Shown one piece after another: positions 30,275-37,967 of a stretch of 37,967 bases of DNA. Made by a program: the position numbers and the translations under genes. The stretch lies in assembly GCF_002727125.1 (NCBI RefSeq), contig NZ_NHOA01000088.1:1-37967 (forward strand), given 5' to 3'. Origin of the DNA: Halorubrum persicum (lineage in GTDB: Archaea; Halobacteriota; Halobacteria; Halobacteriales; Haloferacaceae). Each line of letters starts with the position of its first letter. Position 1 is the stretch's first letter. The notes under the pieces were generated by a model. It ran no database searches, was not told where the DNA came from, and saw nothing but the letters and a program-made list of their open reading frames with translations.

Positions 30275-31201
30275 TCAGGCTATCTGTTCCTCTAACGTCT
30301 CGTGGTGGGTCCGCACCGTGGTTGGCGTGACGTTCCCGGTCTTCGCGACGGTACTTTGCGTCAGCCATCGGCCCTCCTCGCGACCGGCCGTGTAGAGACA
30401 GGCCGCGGCGAATCCGGCTGGATGGACGCCCGTCGTGACGCCGCGCTCCTCGGCCTGTTCCGCGAGAGCTCGGGCCCGCTGTCGGATTTCGTCCGGACAC
30501 TCGAGATCCGAGGCAAGTCGCGGCACGAACATGCTGGGGGAGACGGGCTTAGCGGGGAGGCCCAGCTCTTCGTTCAGCGTTTTGTACGCGTTCGTGACCC
30601 GTGACTCCGCGACGCGGGCCATCTCGCTGACGTCGTCCACTAACCGCGAGAAGCCGTTGCACCGGCAGGCTCCGTAGATGCTGGCCGCGGCGATGGCCTC
30701 GATGGACCTGCCATGAAGCAGATCCTCGTTCTGGGCGCTCCGGAAGAGCTGACACGCCTGGTCACGGACCGAATTGGAGAGTTCGAGGGCACTCGCCAAC
30801 CGACGCACTTCGCCCAGTCCGTGGGCGAGATTCCGTTCTGCTTTCGACCGCCAGCGACCACGAGTCTGCTCACGGCGCATCCGCGCGAGTCGCCGCCGCT
30901 TCTGCCCAGAGATCTCGTTCCCCTTCGCGTCGGTGCCGCGACCGATCTCCGTCGACAGGCCGCGATCGTGGCGAGCCGCAGTAAGTGGGGCGCCCGTTCG
31001 TTCGCACTCCTCGTCGTCGTACGCCCGCCACTCCGGCCCGTGATCGATACGCTGTTCGTCGATGACTAAGCCACAGTCCTCGCAGACCGTTTCGACCGCG
31101 TTCGTGGTGACCCGTCCGTCGCACTCGGGACACTGGTTCGCACTCGATTCCGTTCGGACGTCTTCGTCGAAGCCCGTTTCGTAGATGTCTCTGGTTGCCA
31201 T
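30275..31201 (-). CDS. tfb: Transcription initiation factor TFB
   Basis: A 308-residue TFIIB homologue. The N-terminal zinc ribbon has C24, C27, C40 and C43 (QCPECDGRV, ETVCEDCGLV). The B-reader region (GPEWRAYDDEE) follows, then two cyclin repeats (IEAIAAASIYGACRCNGFSR; PAGFAAACLYTAGREEGRWL) and a terminal HTH (TPTTVRTHHETLEEQI) that would contact BRE. TFB recruits RNA polymerase to TATA-TBP promoters; haloarchaea carry several, and plasmid-borne copies may direct a subset of genes. The ATG at 31201 has GGTGA seven bases upstream and a leader hairpin 40 bases upstream, like the array genes. Confidence 0.93.
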   Translation of the reverse strand: MATRDIYETGFDEDVRTESSANQCPECDGRVTTNAVETVCEDCGLVIDEQRIDHGPEWRAYDDEECERTGAPLTAARHDRGLSTEIGRGTDAKGNEISGQKRRRLARMRREQTRGRWRSKAERNLAHGLGEVRRLASALELSNSVRDQACQLFRSAQNEDLLHGRSIEAIAAASIYGACRCNGFSRLVDDVSEMARVAESRVTNAYKTLNEELGLPAKPVSPSMFVPRLASDLECPDEIRQRARALAEQAEERGVTTGVHPAGFAAACLYTAGREEGRWLTQSTVAKTGNVTPTTVRTHHETLEEQIA

Positions 31202-31240
31202 CGTTCTCACCGTGTTCAGGGAACCCGCCAGTACAGCGAG

Positions 31241-31259
31241 CCCCTCACCCATTGAGGGG
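31241..31259 (-). promoter_or_regulatory. Leader hairpin of the TFB gene
   Basis: CCCCTC (31241-31246) pairs with GAGGGG (31254-31259); the loop in coding orientation is AATGGGT, like the array hairpins at 15179 and 16980. The T-run is reduced to CTATTG. The upstream neighbour is divergent, so this too is a 5' element. Confidence 0.7.
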
Positions 31260-31327
31260 ACAATAGACTCTATTCATAGCTGAAATGCTTGCACTAGGGA
31301 AGAAATCGAATACAGTCTACAGAACAA

Positions 31328-31333
31328 TTATAA
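31328..31333 (+). promoter_or_regulatory. TATA box of the STAND NTPase gene
   Basis: TTATAA, 26-31 bases before the ATG at 31359, implying a leaderless transcript and fixing the start. Confidence 0.7.
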
Positions 31334-31358
31334 CACTTGGATAAGGATTCTTCCGATA

Positions 31359-34300
31359 ATGTGTCTCTCCCGCCTCAAGGAGGTGATACTCAGGTACACA
31401 ACCTTCGGCGGGGAACTCGATTTTCCAAGATATCTCTTCAGACGAGGGCTTGCAGCCATCGGAGGCATATTTGCACTTCGGCTGACCCTTGTCGGTCCTC
31501 AGATTCCTGAGACGGATATGGCGATAGGAGTACTTACCGTCCTGTTCGTGGTCAGCCTCGCCCTTATGTTCTACTTCCTCCGAAACACCGTGCAGTATAC
31601 GATAAATGAAGAAATACGGAAACTGCGAGGGACACTGGCCACCGGAATCACATATCTTCTCCTCAGTGGAATCGTGGTAATCGTCCTCTATCCGCTGCTG
31701 AATATCCTCCGCACAAGACCCTTCAGCTACACCTCGACTGAAATCGCTGCTGGACTCAACATCGCGAGTTACGCCGCTCTCCTGACCATAATCGCCAACA
31801 GAAGCAGCCTGAAAAATCAGTATCCAAGTCTGCAAACCATAAAAAGTCGCTTTACAGAGGAGACAAACCAAGCCTTGGACCGGATACAGACCAAAATTGA
31901 TGGTATCGGTCACATCGAGCGGCCAGAAACCGACCGGGCAACCGACCGGCTCTCCAACGGCGAGAACGTTATCGTAACCGGAGAAGGGGGAGTAGGTAAG
32001 AGCGGAGTTCTTGCTGGCGTCACCAAAGAATGGGAAGAAGATGTCCTTTTCATTGATTCCAGTACCCATTCCGCAGTCCGGAACCGAGTCGAACTTTCGA
32101 CCGGCGTCGGGTTCAAAAACGGGATACAACGGCCCATCAAGCAGCTGGCCGTTGCCAACCATGTCCTCCTCATCATCGACCAGTTGGACGACATCGACCG
32201 CGAGGCCGGCAACGTCTATCGGGACTTTATCCTGACTGTCGCAGACTTCGATAATGTCACAGTCGCCTTCGCCTGCCGTGACCACGACCTTACCGTCCGA
32301 CGAGAGTACGAACCACTGGACAACGCGGAATCGTTTACAACACGCCTGACCATCGGCTTACTTCGAACGACAGACGCAGAAAAGCACGTCCAGAACCTGA
32401 TTGGGGAATCACCGAGCGACGAGCTCATCCAAATCGGCCGGAAAATCGAGAACCTCGACATCATCGCACAGCTCGCTGAGGACGGTGTCGATTTTAGCGG
32501 CATCAGCGGCGAAATTTCACTCTGGGACAAGTTCCGGGAACAGCTCGGTCGCGAGGATCACCCAGACGACGGGACACGTACCGGCGACGACATCATTGAA
32601 CGACTCGTTGAGTACGCCGTCGACGCGATAGAGGATCAGTCAGACGGACTCAACATATTCACCGTTGGCACTAGCCAGGACTGGATCGACCAACGACTGA
32701 TAAACAGGGGCGTCATCGAGGAATCAACTGACCGACCCGGCAATCGCAAGTACCGGTTCCGCCACCTCGACTTCCAACGGTATCTCTATGCCTGGAACAC
32801 CGTGCAGGATAACAGGCCAATCCAAGAAGTCACATCCCAAATTGATGAACGGTTGGGCAAAGACATCTTCCGGTTTATGCTGGTGCTCTATATGCAGAGC
32901 GACGGCGACACAACCGACCAGATCGGCGACATACCCGTCGACTCCGACACCGCCGACCACGCCCGACAGTTCCTCGAAGAGATGCTGGACGACGAAACAG
33001 GCCTCGGCAACTACACCGCCAAGACGATTCTGGACGAGATCAAGACGTGGGATATCTCCGGAAACGACGACTTCGCAGGTCTCATACTGGACAACCTCCA
33101 AGACCGAGACACACTCTACAACTATTTTTTCGACAGTGACACCCACAAATCCTGGGCAGAAGCCCTCCACGGCCGGGGTGACTACACAGACCCTCCTAAC
33201 ATCTTGATCGGCTACCTACGCGACATCGCACCATACCATCCCGAAATCGTAGCCGAAATCATTCGGGACATCCAGACAGATGATCGCCACTCGCTCGGCT
33301 TGGTCGTCACGGTGATCCGCGAACTACCGTTCAATGTCGCGGCGAACCTCGTCGATGTCGTTCAGGCCTCCGTCACGCAAACGCCATCCGACTGGCACGA
33401 CACCCAAGCAACCAGACTTCTCCAGGATCTCATCGAAGCCGGTGAAACTAGTGCAGGTTTAGACTTGCTCGAAGCACTCCTCCAACCGCGCCAACCCACG
33501 GACAGCGAACCTAACAGAGCTCAACCCGTCACCCGTCTCTACAGTCTGGAATCCGTGTTGAATGAAATCCTCGAGACCCTCGTCGAAGCAGAAGGAGAGA
33601 ATGTGATCGATGTGCTTGAATCGCGCCTTAGGGAAGCAGTCACGATAGAATCCGAGATTCAGGATAAAGACATCGACGCGATTGTGGGCCCGATAACGAC
33701 CAGCATCGAGGGTTCGGATTTGCCGAATCAGAGCCCAACTGACCTCAAAACTCTGCTCATCGGAACGCACCGCAAAGCGTTGGACCAATGGTTCGACCAG
33801 AACCCTGTAGACAAGTCGCACCACAACCTCATCGAACGCTACCTCGATGACATTACCCTGTTTCGACGGCTCGGGCTCTACGTACTCAAGGAGCACAAGG
33901 ACCACTACCCCAGCCTTGTCAGTGCCGAACTCCTCGACGCGTCCAACTACACGGAGGTCTGGACTAAGGAAGACTTCCTCCGCCTCCTCAGAGACGGGTT
34001 CACGGTCCTATCCGAGGAAGACCGACTCCGCGTTATCGAGATAATCACCGACGTCCCCACCCTTGACTCAATAGAAGAAGCTGCTGAACAGCGAAGTGAA
34101 CGGTTCGACGACTACACAGCGGACGAACTTGCAGAAGCTGAGATAGCACGATGGGCCCGCGACCGACTCTGGCTGATTAGGGACCACCTCTCGGACGAAT
34201 ATGCCCAGCACCTCAACCAGCTCATCGACGAGTACGGCGAACCGGATGAGGTTCTCTCTCTCGTCAAGACCAGTGGTGGATACGTCTCACAGGAAAGCCC

Positions 34301-35867
34301 ACTCCCCAAAGAGGAAATCAGCGATATGCCTCCCAGTGATCTCATCGATTACTGCATCGACGAACCATTCGAGACGACTGGCTGGGAAGAACACGAATCC
34401 GGGCCCGGTGGGCTTTCTGAGGTCACCCCACGAGGACTCGCCGAATCTGCGATCCCGCGCATCCTTGAAGAGGTCACCGCGTTCCAAGACGACATCCCTC
34501 GGTTACAGCATGCCCCCTCTATGTACGTCAGCGAACTCCTTCGTGGACTACAGAAGCAGATCGATGATAATCCCGATTCCATCCCACCTGATTTCCCATG
34601 GACACCGTTCCTTGATCTCTGCGAGGCCGTCGCTACGACCCCCGAGGAATGGTCTGAATCGGCTCGGATGAACGTCGCACGGCTCTTCCGCGAAGCGTAC
34701 AGCACCGATACGACCGAATCCATCCACGCCTACAACGACCGGGTCAAGCAGATCCTCTTCATCCAGCTCGAAGACCCCGATCCAACCGATGAACGGGAAC
34801 ACCCCCCGCAGGGATACGCCGGCTACAATGACCCCGCACACGTAGCGATAAATTCGGTTCGACCGCTTGCTTTGGGAGCCCTCCTTATGTATTCATCTCG
34901 TCTCGCCAACCAGCGCGGCTACGAGGAATACACCGAAGAGGAGCAATCCGGCTTCGAACCAGACGTCCGCGAACGAATCGAGACCACAATGCAGAAAGAA
35001 TCTCGTTCTACCCGTGCAACCATCGGACGCTGGCTGAACACCATCTGGAGCTTCGACCACGAGCTCGTCCTCAACAACTTTGACACACTGTTCCCCCGCA
35101 ACCAGACCCTTCGCGCCAAGAATATGTTCTCCGCCACTTGGGACGCCTACCTTGCATACAGTCGCCCGTATGAAACATTGTTCGACTACCTCCGCCCTTG
35201 CTACCTCCACGGCATCGACATGCTCGTCGCCGGCGAGAACACGGCCATCCACGGGGTTGAACGCGGACTGGCAGTTCACTTACTCAATGCCTACCTCAAC
35301 GGGTACGATGAACGTGATGACCGCCAAAGTCTCCTATCCTACCTCTATGACAAGGAGGAACCGGATCTAGCGCGACAGGTCGCGTGGCAGCTCTGGCGGT
35401 GGGCAGAAGATACAGAGGAGATGCGTGATAACTGGGACAAAGTCAGGATGCTGTGGGAACAGCGGATCACGCAAGTCGATGACGCGGACGCCTACGCCGT
35501 GGAATTCCAGTGGTTCGTTGAGTGGCTTCCCCTTATTTCGGAGCGGACAGCGTTCAAAGACATAGCGCCCCTGATTATCGACACCGCCCCGTTCATCGCG
35601 CGTGAGAGGCGGACATGGGAGACTGTCGAATCATACTTGGAGGAATATGCTGAGGCTCATCCCAGTCTGGTCGTTGAGGTCTACGCTGCACTTATGAACG
35701 AAGAAACTCGGCCGAGTTGGGTTTCGTTCACCGACACCACCGCAGCCATTCTTGAACCTGGCCTTGACGAAGATCCTGAAACGAGGGCAACCGCACTAGA
35801 CATCGCTGAGGAGTACTTCAGTGATGGGGACGATACCGCTGAACAATTCTTGGATAATCGCACATAG
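31359..35867 (+). CDS. Membrane-anchored STAND NTPase, defence candidate (1502 aa)
   Basis: A 1502-residue protein. Four hydrophobic helices occupy about residues 27-48, 53-75, 94-118 and 127-147. A STAND/AAA-like NTPase follows: Walker A GEGGVGKS (208-215), Walker B HVLLIIDQLDDID (268-280) and a sensor FACRDHD (304-310). A winged-helix-like segment (RLINRGVIEESTDRPGNRKY) ends the ATPase. The last 1000 residues are helical and repetitive (LLEALLQPRQ, LIERYLDDITLFRRLGLYV, DLIDYCIDEPFETTGWEEHE), like HEAT-type sensor solenoids. No known catalytic effector domain is evident; the membrane helices may be the effector or anchor. STAND ATPases with long sensor repeats are established antiviral sensors (Avs-like). 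Convergent with a nuclease-like gene 25 bases away. Codon use is less GC-biased than the thiamine genes, consistent with transfer. Confidence 0.8.
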   Translation: MCLSRLKEVILRYTTFGGELDFPRYLFRRGLAAIGGIFALRLTLVGPQIPETDMAIGVLTVLFVVSLALMFYFLRNTVQYTINEEIRKLRGTLATGITYLLLSGIVVIVLYPLLNILRTRPFSYTSTEIAAGLNIASYAALLTIIANRSSLKNQYPSLQTIKSRFTEETNQALDRIQTKIDGIGHIERPETDRATDRLSNGENVIVTGEGGVGKSGVLAGVTKEWEEDVLFIDSSTHSAVRNRVELSTGVGFKNGIQRPIKQLAVANHVLLIIDQLDDIDREAGNVYRDFILTVADFDNVTVAFACRDHDLTVRREYEPLDNAESFTTRLTIGLLRTTDAEKHVQNLIGESPSDELIQIGRKIENLDIIAQLAEDGVDFSGISGEISLWDKFREQLGREDHPDDGTRTGDDIIERLVEYAVDAIEDQSDGLNIFTVGTSQDWIDQRLINRGVIEESTDRPGNRKYRFRHLDFQRYLYAWNTVQDNRPIQEVTSQIDERLGKDIFRFMLVLYMQSDGDTTDQIGDIPVDSDTADHARQFLEEMLDDETGLGNYTAKTILDEIKTWDISGNDDFAGLILDNLQDRDTLYNYFFDSDTHKSWAEALHGRGDYTDPPNILIGYLRDIAPYHPEIVAEIIRDIQTDDRHSLGLVVTVIRELPFNVAANLVDVVQASVTQTPSDWHDTQATRLLQDLIEAGETSAGLDLLEALLQPRQPTDSEPNRAQPVTRLYSLESVLNEILETLVEAEGENVIDVLESRLREAVTIESEIQDKDIDAIVGPITTSIEGSDLPNQSPTDLKTLLIGTHRKALDQWFDQNPVDKSHHNLIERYLDDITLFRRLGLYVLKEHKDHYPSLVSAELLDASNYTEVWTKEDFLRLLRDGFTVLSEEDRLRVIEIITDVPTLDSIEEAAEQRSERFDDYTADELAEAEIARWARDRLWLIRDHLSDEYAQHLNQLIDEYGEPDEVLSLVKTSGGYVSQESPLPKEEISDMPPSDLIDYCIDEPFETTGWEEHESGPGGLSEVTPRGLAESAIPRILEEVTAFQDDIPRLQHAPSMYVSELLRGLQKQIDDNPDSIPPDFPWTPFLDLCEAVATTPEEWSESARMNVARLFREAYSTDTTESIHAYNDRVKQILFIQLEDPDPTDEREHPPQGYAGYNDPAHVAINSVRPLALGALLMYSSRLANQRGYEEYTEEEQSGFEPDVRERIETTMQKESRSTRATIGRWLNTIWSFDHELVLNNFDTLFPRNQTLRAKNMFSATWDAYLAYSRPYETLFDYLRPCYLHGIDMLVAGENTAIHGVERGLAVHLLNAYLNGYDERDDRQSLLSYLYDKEEPDLARQVAWQLWRWAEDTEEMRDNWDKVRMLWEQRITQVDDADAYAVEFQWFVEWLPLISERTAFKDIAPLIIDTAPFIARERRTWETVESYLEEYAEAHPSLVVEVYAALMNEETRPSWVSFTDTTAAILEPGLDEDPETRATALDIAEEYFSDGDDTAEQFLDNRT

Positions 35868-35892
35868 AAACGTTTATATTTTGATCTTTCTC

Positions 35893-37027
35893 CTACCAAC
35901 TCTCATTTGAGTTTCTATTTTTAATATCTTGTAAATGTGATTTGTCGTTGAATCGCTTGCTGATGTAGACCGTGATGATGTCTTTCTTCGCTGCTTCTTC
36001 GACGCCCTTACGAAATTCGTCGTTAGGTCGGTAGTTGTCAAAATAGAATGCCCAGTATTCCCGCTCGCTGAATCCCCACACCGGCATATTGCCCTCGTAC
36101 CCCGTCCGCCAAAGCAGGAACTCATTGAACAGATTTGTCTCGTCCTCCTGAATGAGTTGGTAGAGGTCGTAGAGTGTGATAACCACTATCCGTTCGTGCT
36201 CTGGGATATGGTCGTGGATATCGCCCATTCCCAATTGTTGATCTGCCCGCGCGTTACCAGAGTACAACGTGGGAAGGAAGCCATCAAGAATGACGATGCC
36301 TCCCGTATTCATTTCACTGGTGTTCTTGTTGCCGGTGAGGTTATATACCAAACCGAATTCATCGTCTAGACTATCAAGATAGTCTATTGTGTTCTGTATC
36401 TGATCGGCAGCCCGAGTCACCTTATGTGTAAACCGGCTCTTGATAAGCTCAACACTGCCCGGAATCTTCCGGAAGATCGGATGGGATTTTACTTCGGCCA
36501 CCCAATATGAGTCCTCGAAAAAGAGAAGTCCATCTGCTTCTCCAGGGTTGGGATCATGGATATACTCGAACTCCTTGACGAAGTTTCGACTGGGTATCTG
36601 TTTTAGTAATTCTTGAGCTAGTTCCTCAACGACACCGCCTTTCTCTAAGTTTTCTACCTCCTGTACCTGCTTGAACTGCCCAACGTATTCCTCAATACGG
36701 TACTGTGCTGTAGTCAACAACACTTCAGGGAAGGGGACAACGATCTCGCGTTCTTCCTCCTTGACTTGGAAAACAGGATTTGAAAAGAAGTCCAGTGAAG
36801 AGTTCTCCCCCGAATATGAAAGGAACTCAATAATATCCTGAGCTGTTTCGATTCGTTCCTGATGTCGGCTTGGATCAATAGCTGGGTCGTCTGGTAGAGT
36901 CCCCTCTACGAACGACTTAATTATCTCCTTTCGACTGAGTGTAACCCGCCGATTCCACGTCTGTTGGAATTGCTTGCTAGGTTCATCGATATTCGAGAAA
37001 TCAGCATAATCTTCTTTCGATTCGAAC
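35893..37027 (-). pseudogene. PD-(D/E)xK nuclease-like gene, 5' end removed by an insertion sequence
   Basis: One continuous frame of 377 codons runs from the stop at 35893 to 37026, where the insertion sequence begins, so the N-terminus is missing. The core is PGEADGLLFFEDSYWVAEVK: an aspartate, a hydrophobic strand and E-x-K, the PD-(D/E)xK nuclease signature. FTHKVTRAADQIQNTIDYLD and GGIVILDGFLP follow. The preserved N-terminal part reads FESKEDYADFSNIDEPSKQF and EIVVPFPEVLLTTAQYRIEE. A GTG at 36723 could still start a shorter product that keeps the core, but no in-frame start exists in the insertion sequence end before a TAG. It is convergent with the STAND NTPase gene. It may have been its effector or partner. 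Confidence 0.72.
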
Positions 37028-37104
37028 GGCTGTGTTGAATCGCCATACAGCAGCGGGGTAGGCCGCTAAATCAAAGGAGTTGAAGCGGGAGACTTCAGTT
37101 GTTC

Positions 37105-37935
37105 ATGACCCAAATCTCCCGCTTCATCGGGGAGGTTGTGCCGGTTGCTCAAAGAGTTACTGGCGATGGAGGCGAATCCGCCGCCCCGGACGGTGGCGGC
37201 GGATTCGCCGACTACGCACTCGTTTCCCTCCATTGTCTCCGGATTTACCTCGATACGTCGTACCGCATGACGATCGACCTCCTCAAAGAGATGCCACAAA
37301 TAACCGGAGAGATCGGCCTCAGCGCGGCCGATCTCCCCGCACCGTCCACGTTGTGTAAGGCGTTCGACCGGATCAGCATGAGCGTCTGTCGAGTGCTGCT
37401 GCGCCAGTCGGCGCAGCTACACGATCTCTCTGAACACGCCGCGATCGATGCCACGTTCTACGACCGCTCACCAGCCAGCCGCCACTACTGCCAGCGAATC
37501 AGCTACCGCGTTCAAAAGCTCAAGGTTACGAAACTCGTCGATACAGCGTCGCAAGCCGTCCTTGACGTTCACTGCTCAACGAATCGAAAAGGAAGCGACG
37601 CAGACCTCGCTGAGCAGATCGCCCGCCGGAACGCGGGCGATCTGCGGTCTCTTGCGGCCGATAAGGGCTACGACAAGCAATCGCTCCGCGAAGGTCTGCG
37701 TGAGTTCGGGATCAGACCGCTGATCAAGCACCGCATCTTCGCACCGTACGACCACGCACACAACGCCAGAATCGACGATAACAGCTACAACCAGCGCTCT
37801 ATGACCGAAACCGTGAACTCGGCTGTCAAGCGCTCGCTCGGCTTCGCCGTGCGAGCGCGGTCGTGGTTCCGTGAGTTCCGCGAAATCGCGCTGATGTGTG
37901 TCGTCTATAACATCAAACGCTTCGTCAAACAGTGA
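37105..37935 (+). CDS. IS5-family transposase (DDE)
   Basis: A 276-residue DDE transposase. The first aspartate is in HAAIDATFYDRSPASRHY, the second in LAADKGYDKQSL and the glutamate in MTETVNSAVKRSLG, the spacing of IS5-type haloarchaeal transposases. The N-terminal third (QISRFIGEVVPVAQRV) holds an HTH-like region. The ATG at 37105 was preferred to a TTG at 37099. The coding sequence contains three long perfect inverted repeats, which is unusual. The gene is intact, so the element could still be active. Confidence 0.9.
   Translation: MTQISRFIGEVVPVAQRVTGDGGESAAPDGGGGFADYALVSLHCLRIYLDTSYRMTIDLLKEMPQITGEIGLSAADLPAPSTLCKAFDRISMSVCRVLLRQSAQLHDLSEHAAIDATFYDRSPASRHYCQRISYRVQKLKVTKLVDTASQAVLDVHCSTNRKGSDADLAEQIARRNAGDLRSLAADKGYDKQSLREGLREFGIRPLIKHRIFAPYDHAHNARIDDNSYNQRSMTETVNSAVKRSLGFAVRARSWFREFREIALMCVVYNIKRFVKQ
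37171..37209. repeat. 15-base perfect inverted repeat inside the transposase gene
   Basis: GGCGAATCCGCCGCC (37171-37185) and its exact reverse complement (37195-37209), spacer nine bases. It encodes a glycine- and alanine-rich stretch (GGESAAPDGGGGFAD). Confidence 0.85.
37309..37335. repeat. Ten-base inverted repeat inside the transposase gene
   Basis: GAGATCGGCC (37309-37318) and GGCCGATCTC (37326-37335), spacer seven bases. Confidence 0.8.
37614..37645. repeat. 13-base inverted repeat inside the transposase gene
   Basis: GCAGATCGCCCGC (37614-37626) and GCGGGCGATCTGC (37633-37645), spacer six bases. Confidence 0.85.
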
Positions 37936-37967
37936 ATCCCTCCGCCTTACAGCGATTCAACACAGCC

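Larger units (their letters stand above)
37028..37967 (+). mobile_element. IS5-type insertion sequence, complete, 940 bp
   Basis: Terminal inverted repeats are perfect for 16 bases: 37028-37043 and its reverse complement at 37952-37967 (both begin GGCTGTGTTGAATCGC). The element carries one transposase gene. It ends exactly at the last base of the window, so the target duplication on that side cannot be seen; the 8 bases before it are ATTCGAAC. The window edge at the IS end suggests an assembly break at this repeat. Confidence 0.92.

Noticed and set aside
31317-32285. A 322-codon minus-strand open frame
   Set aside because: It is antisense to the STAND NTPase N-terminus and P-loop; no recognisable motif.

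Overview
The window reads as a haloarchaeal replicon, most likely a megaplasmid or a plasmid-derived chromosomal region. The proteins are very acidic. Several genes start directly about 25-30 bases after TATA-like boxes (leaderless), while genes inside operons carry GGTGA Shine-Dalgarno sequences. There is an Orc1/Cdc6 initiator beside origin-type repeats, an archaeal TFB and an archaeal ThiR-type regulator.

Layout. (1) 0.1-4.0 kb: a ribbon-helix-helix/coiled-coil protein, a 7-deazaguanine precursor transporter divergent from queD-queE-queC (preQ0 synthesis for archaeosine), and a small ribbon-helix-helix protein. (2) 4.1-5.8 kb: relics of a second orc1/cdc6 gene and of a B-family DNA polymerase. 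(3) 5.8-8.4 kb: the replication origin. An intact orc1/cdc6 gene is flanked by about ten copies of a repeat ending TTTCGAGTTGTAA, two of them inverted around an AT-rich stretch. (4) 8.4-9.1 kb: a broken winged-helix gene. (5) 9.1-18.2 kb: a minus-strand array of plasmid-type genes (ardC-like, DUF932-like, RelE-type toxin-antitoxin, amphi-Trp, zinc-ribbon and unknown proteins), with one plus-strand Mrr-like endonuclease gene. (6) 18.3-26.2 kb: a thiamine salvage island with a sodium-solute symporter, two TenA proteins, ThiD-ThiN, a ThiR regulator and a phosphonate-type ABC transporter. (7) 26.5-31.2 kb: a zinc-finger protein, a VapBC-like pair, two related winged-helix regulators (one with a TumE-like partner and a 45-residue ORF) and a TFB. 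(8) 31.3-37.0 kb: a 1502-residue membrane-anchored STAND NTPase convergent with a PD-(D/E)xK nuclease-like gene. The nuclease gene is cut by an IS5-type insertion sequence that ends on the last base of the window.

Structures the genes do not explain. Eleven genes, ten in the array plus the TFB, are each preceded by a GC-rich hairpin. In coding orientation it often follows a T-run and often carries GGGT or GGGTG in the loop. Four copies of an element with TTAACCAAC and GTTGGTTAA arms 23-24 bases apart mark gene boundaries in the array and beyond the thiamine island. Two near-identical 14-base palindromes, one over the TATA box of the ABC-transporter gene, tie that transporter to the ThiR regulon. 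The STAND NTPase and nuclease pair is the best candidate for an undescribed defence locus. All functional statements come from reading motifs by eye; no database search was possible.
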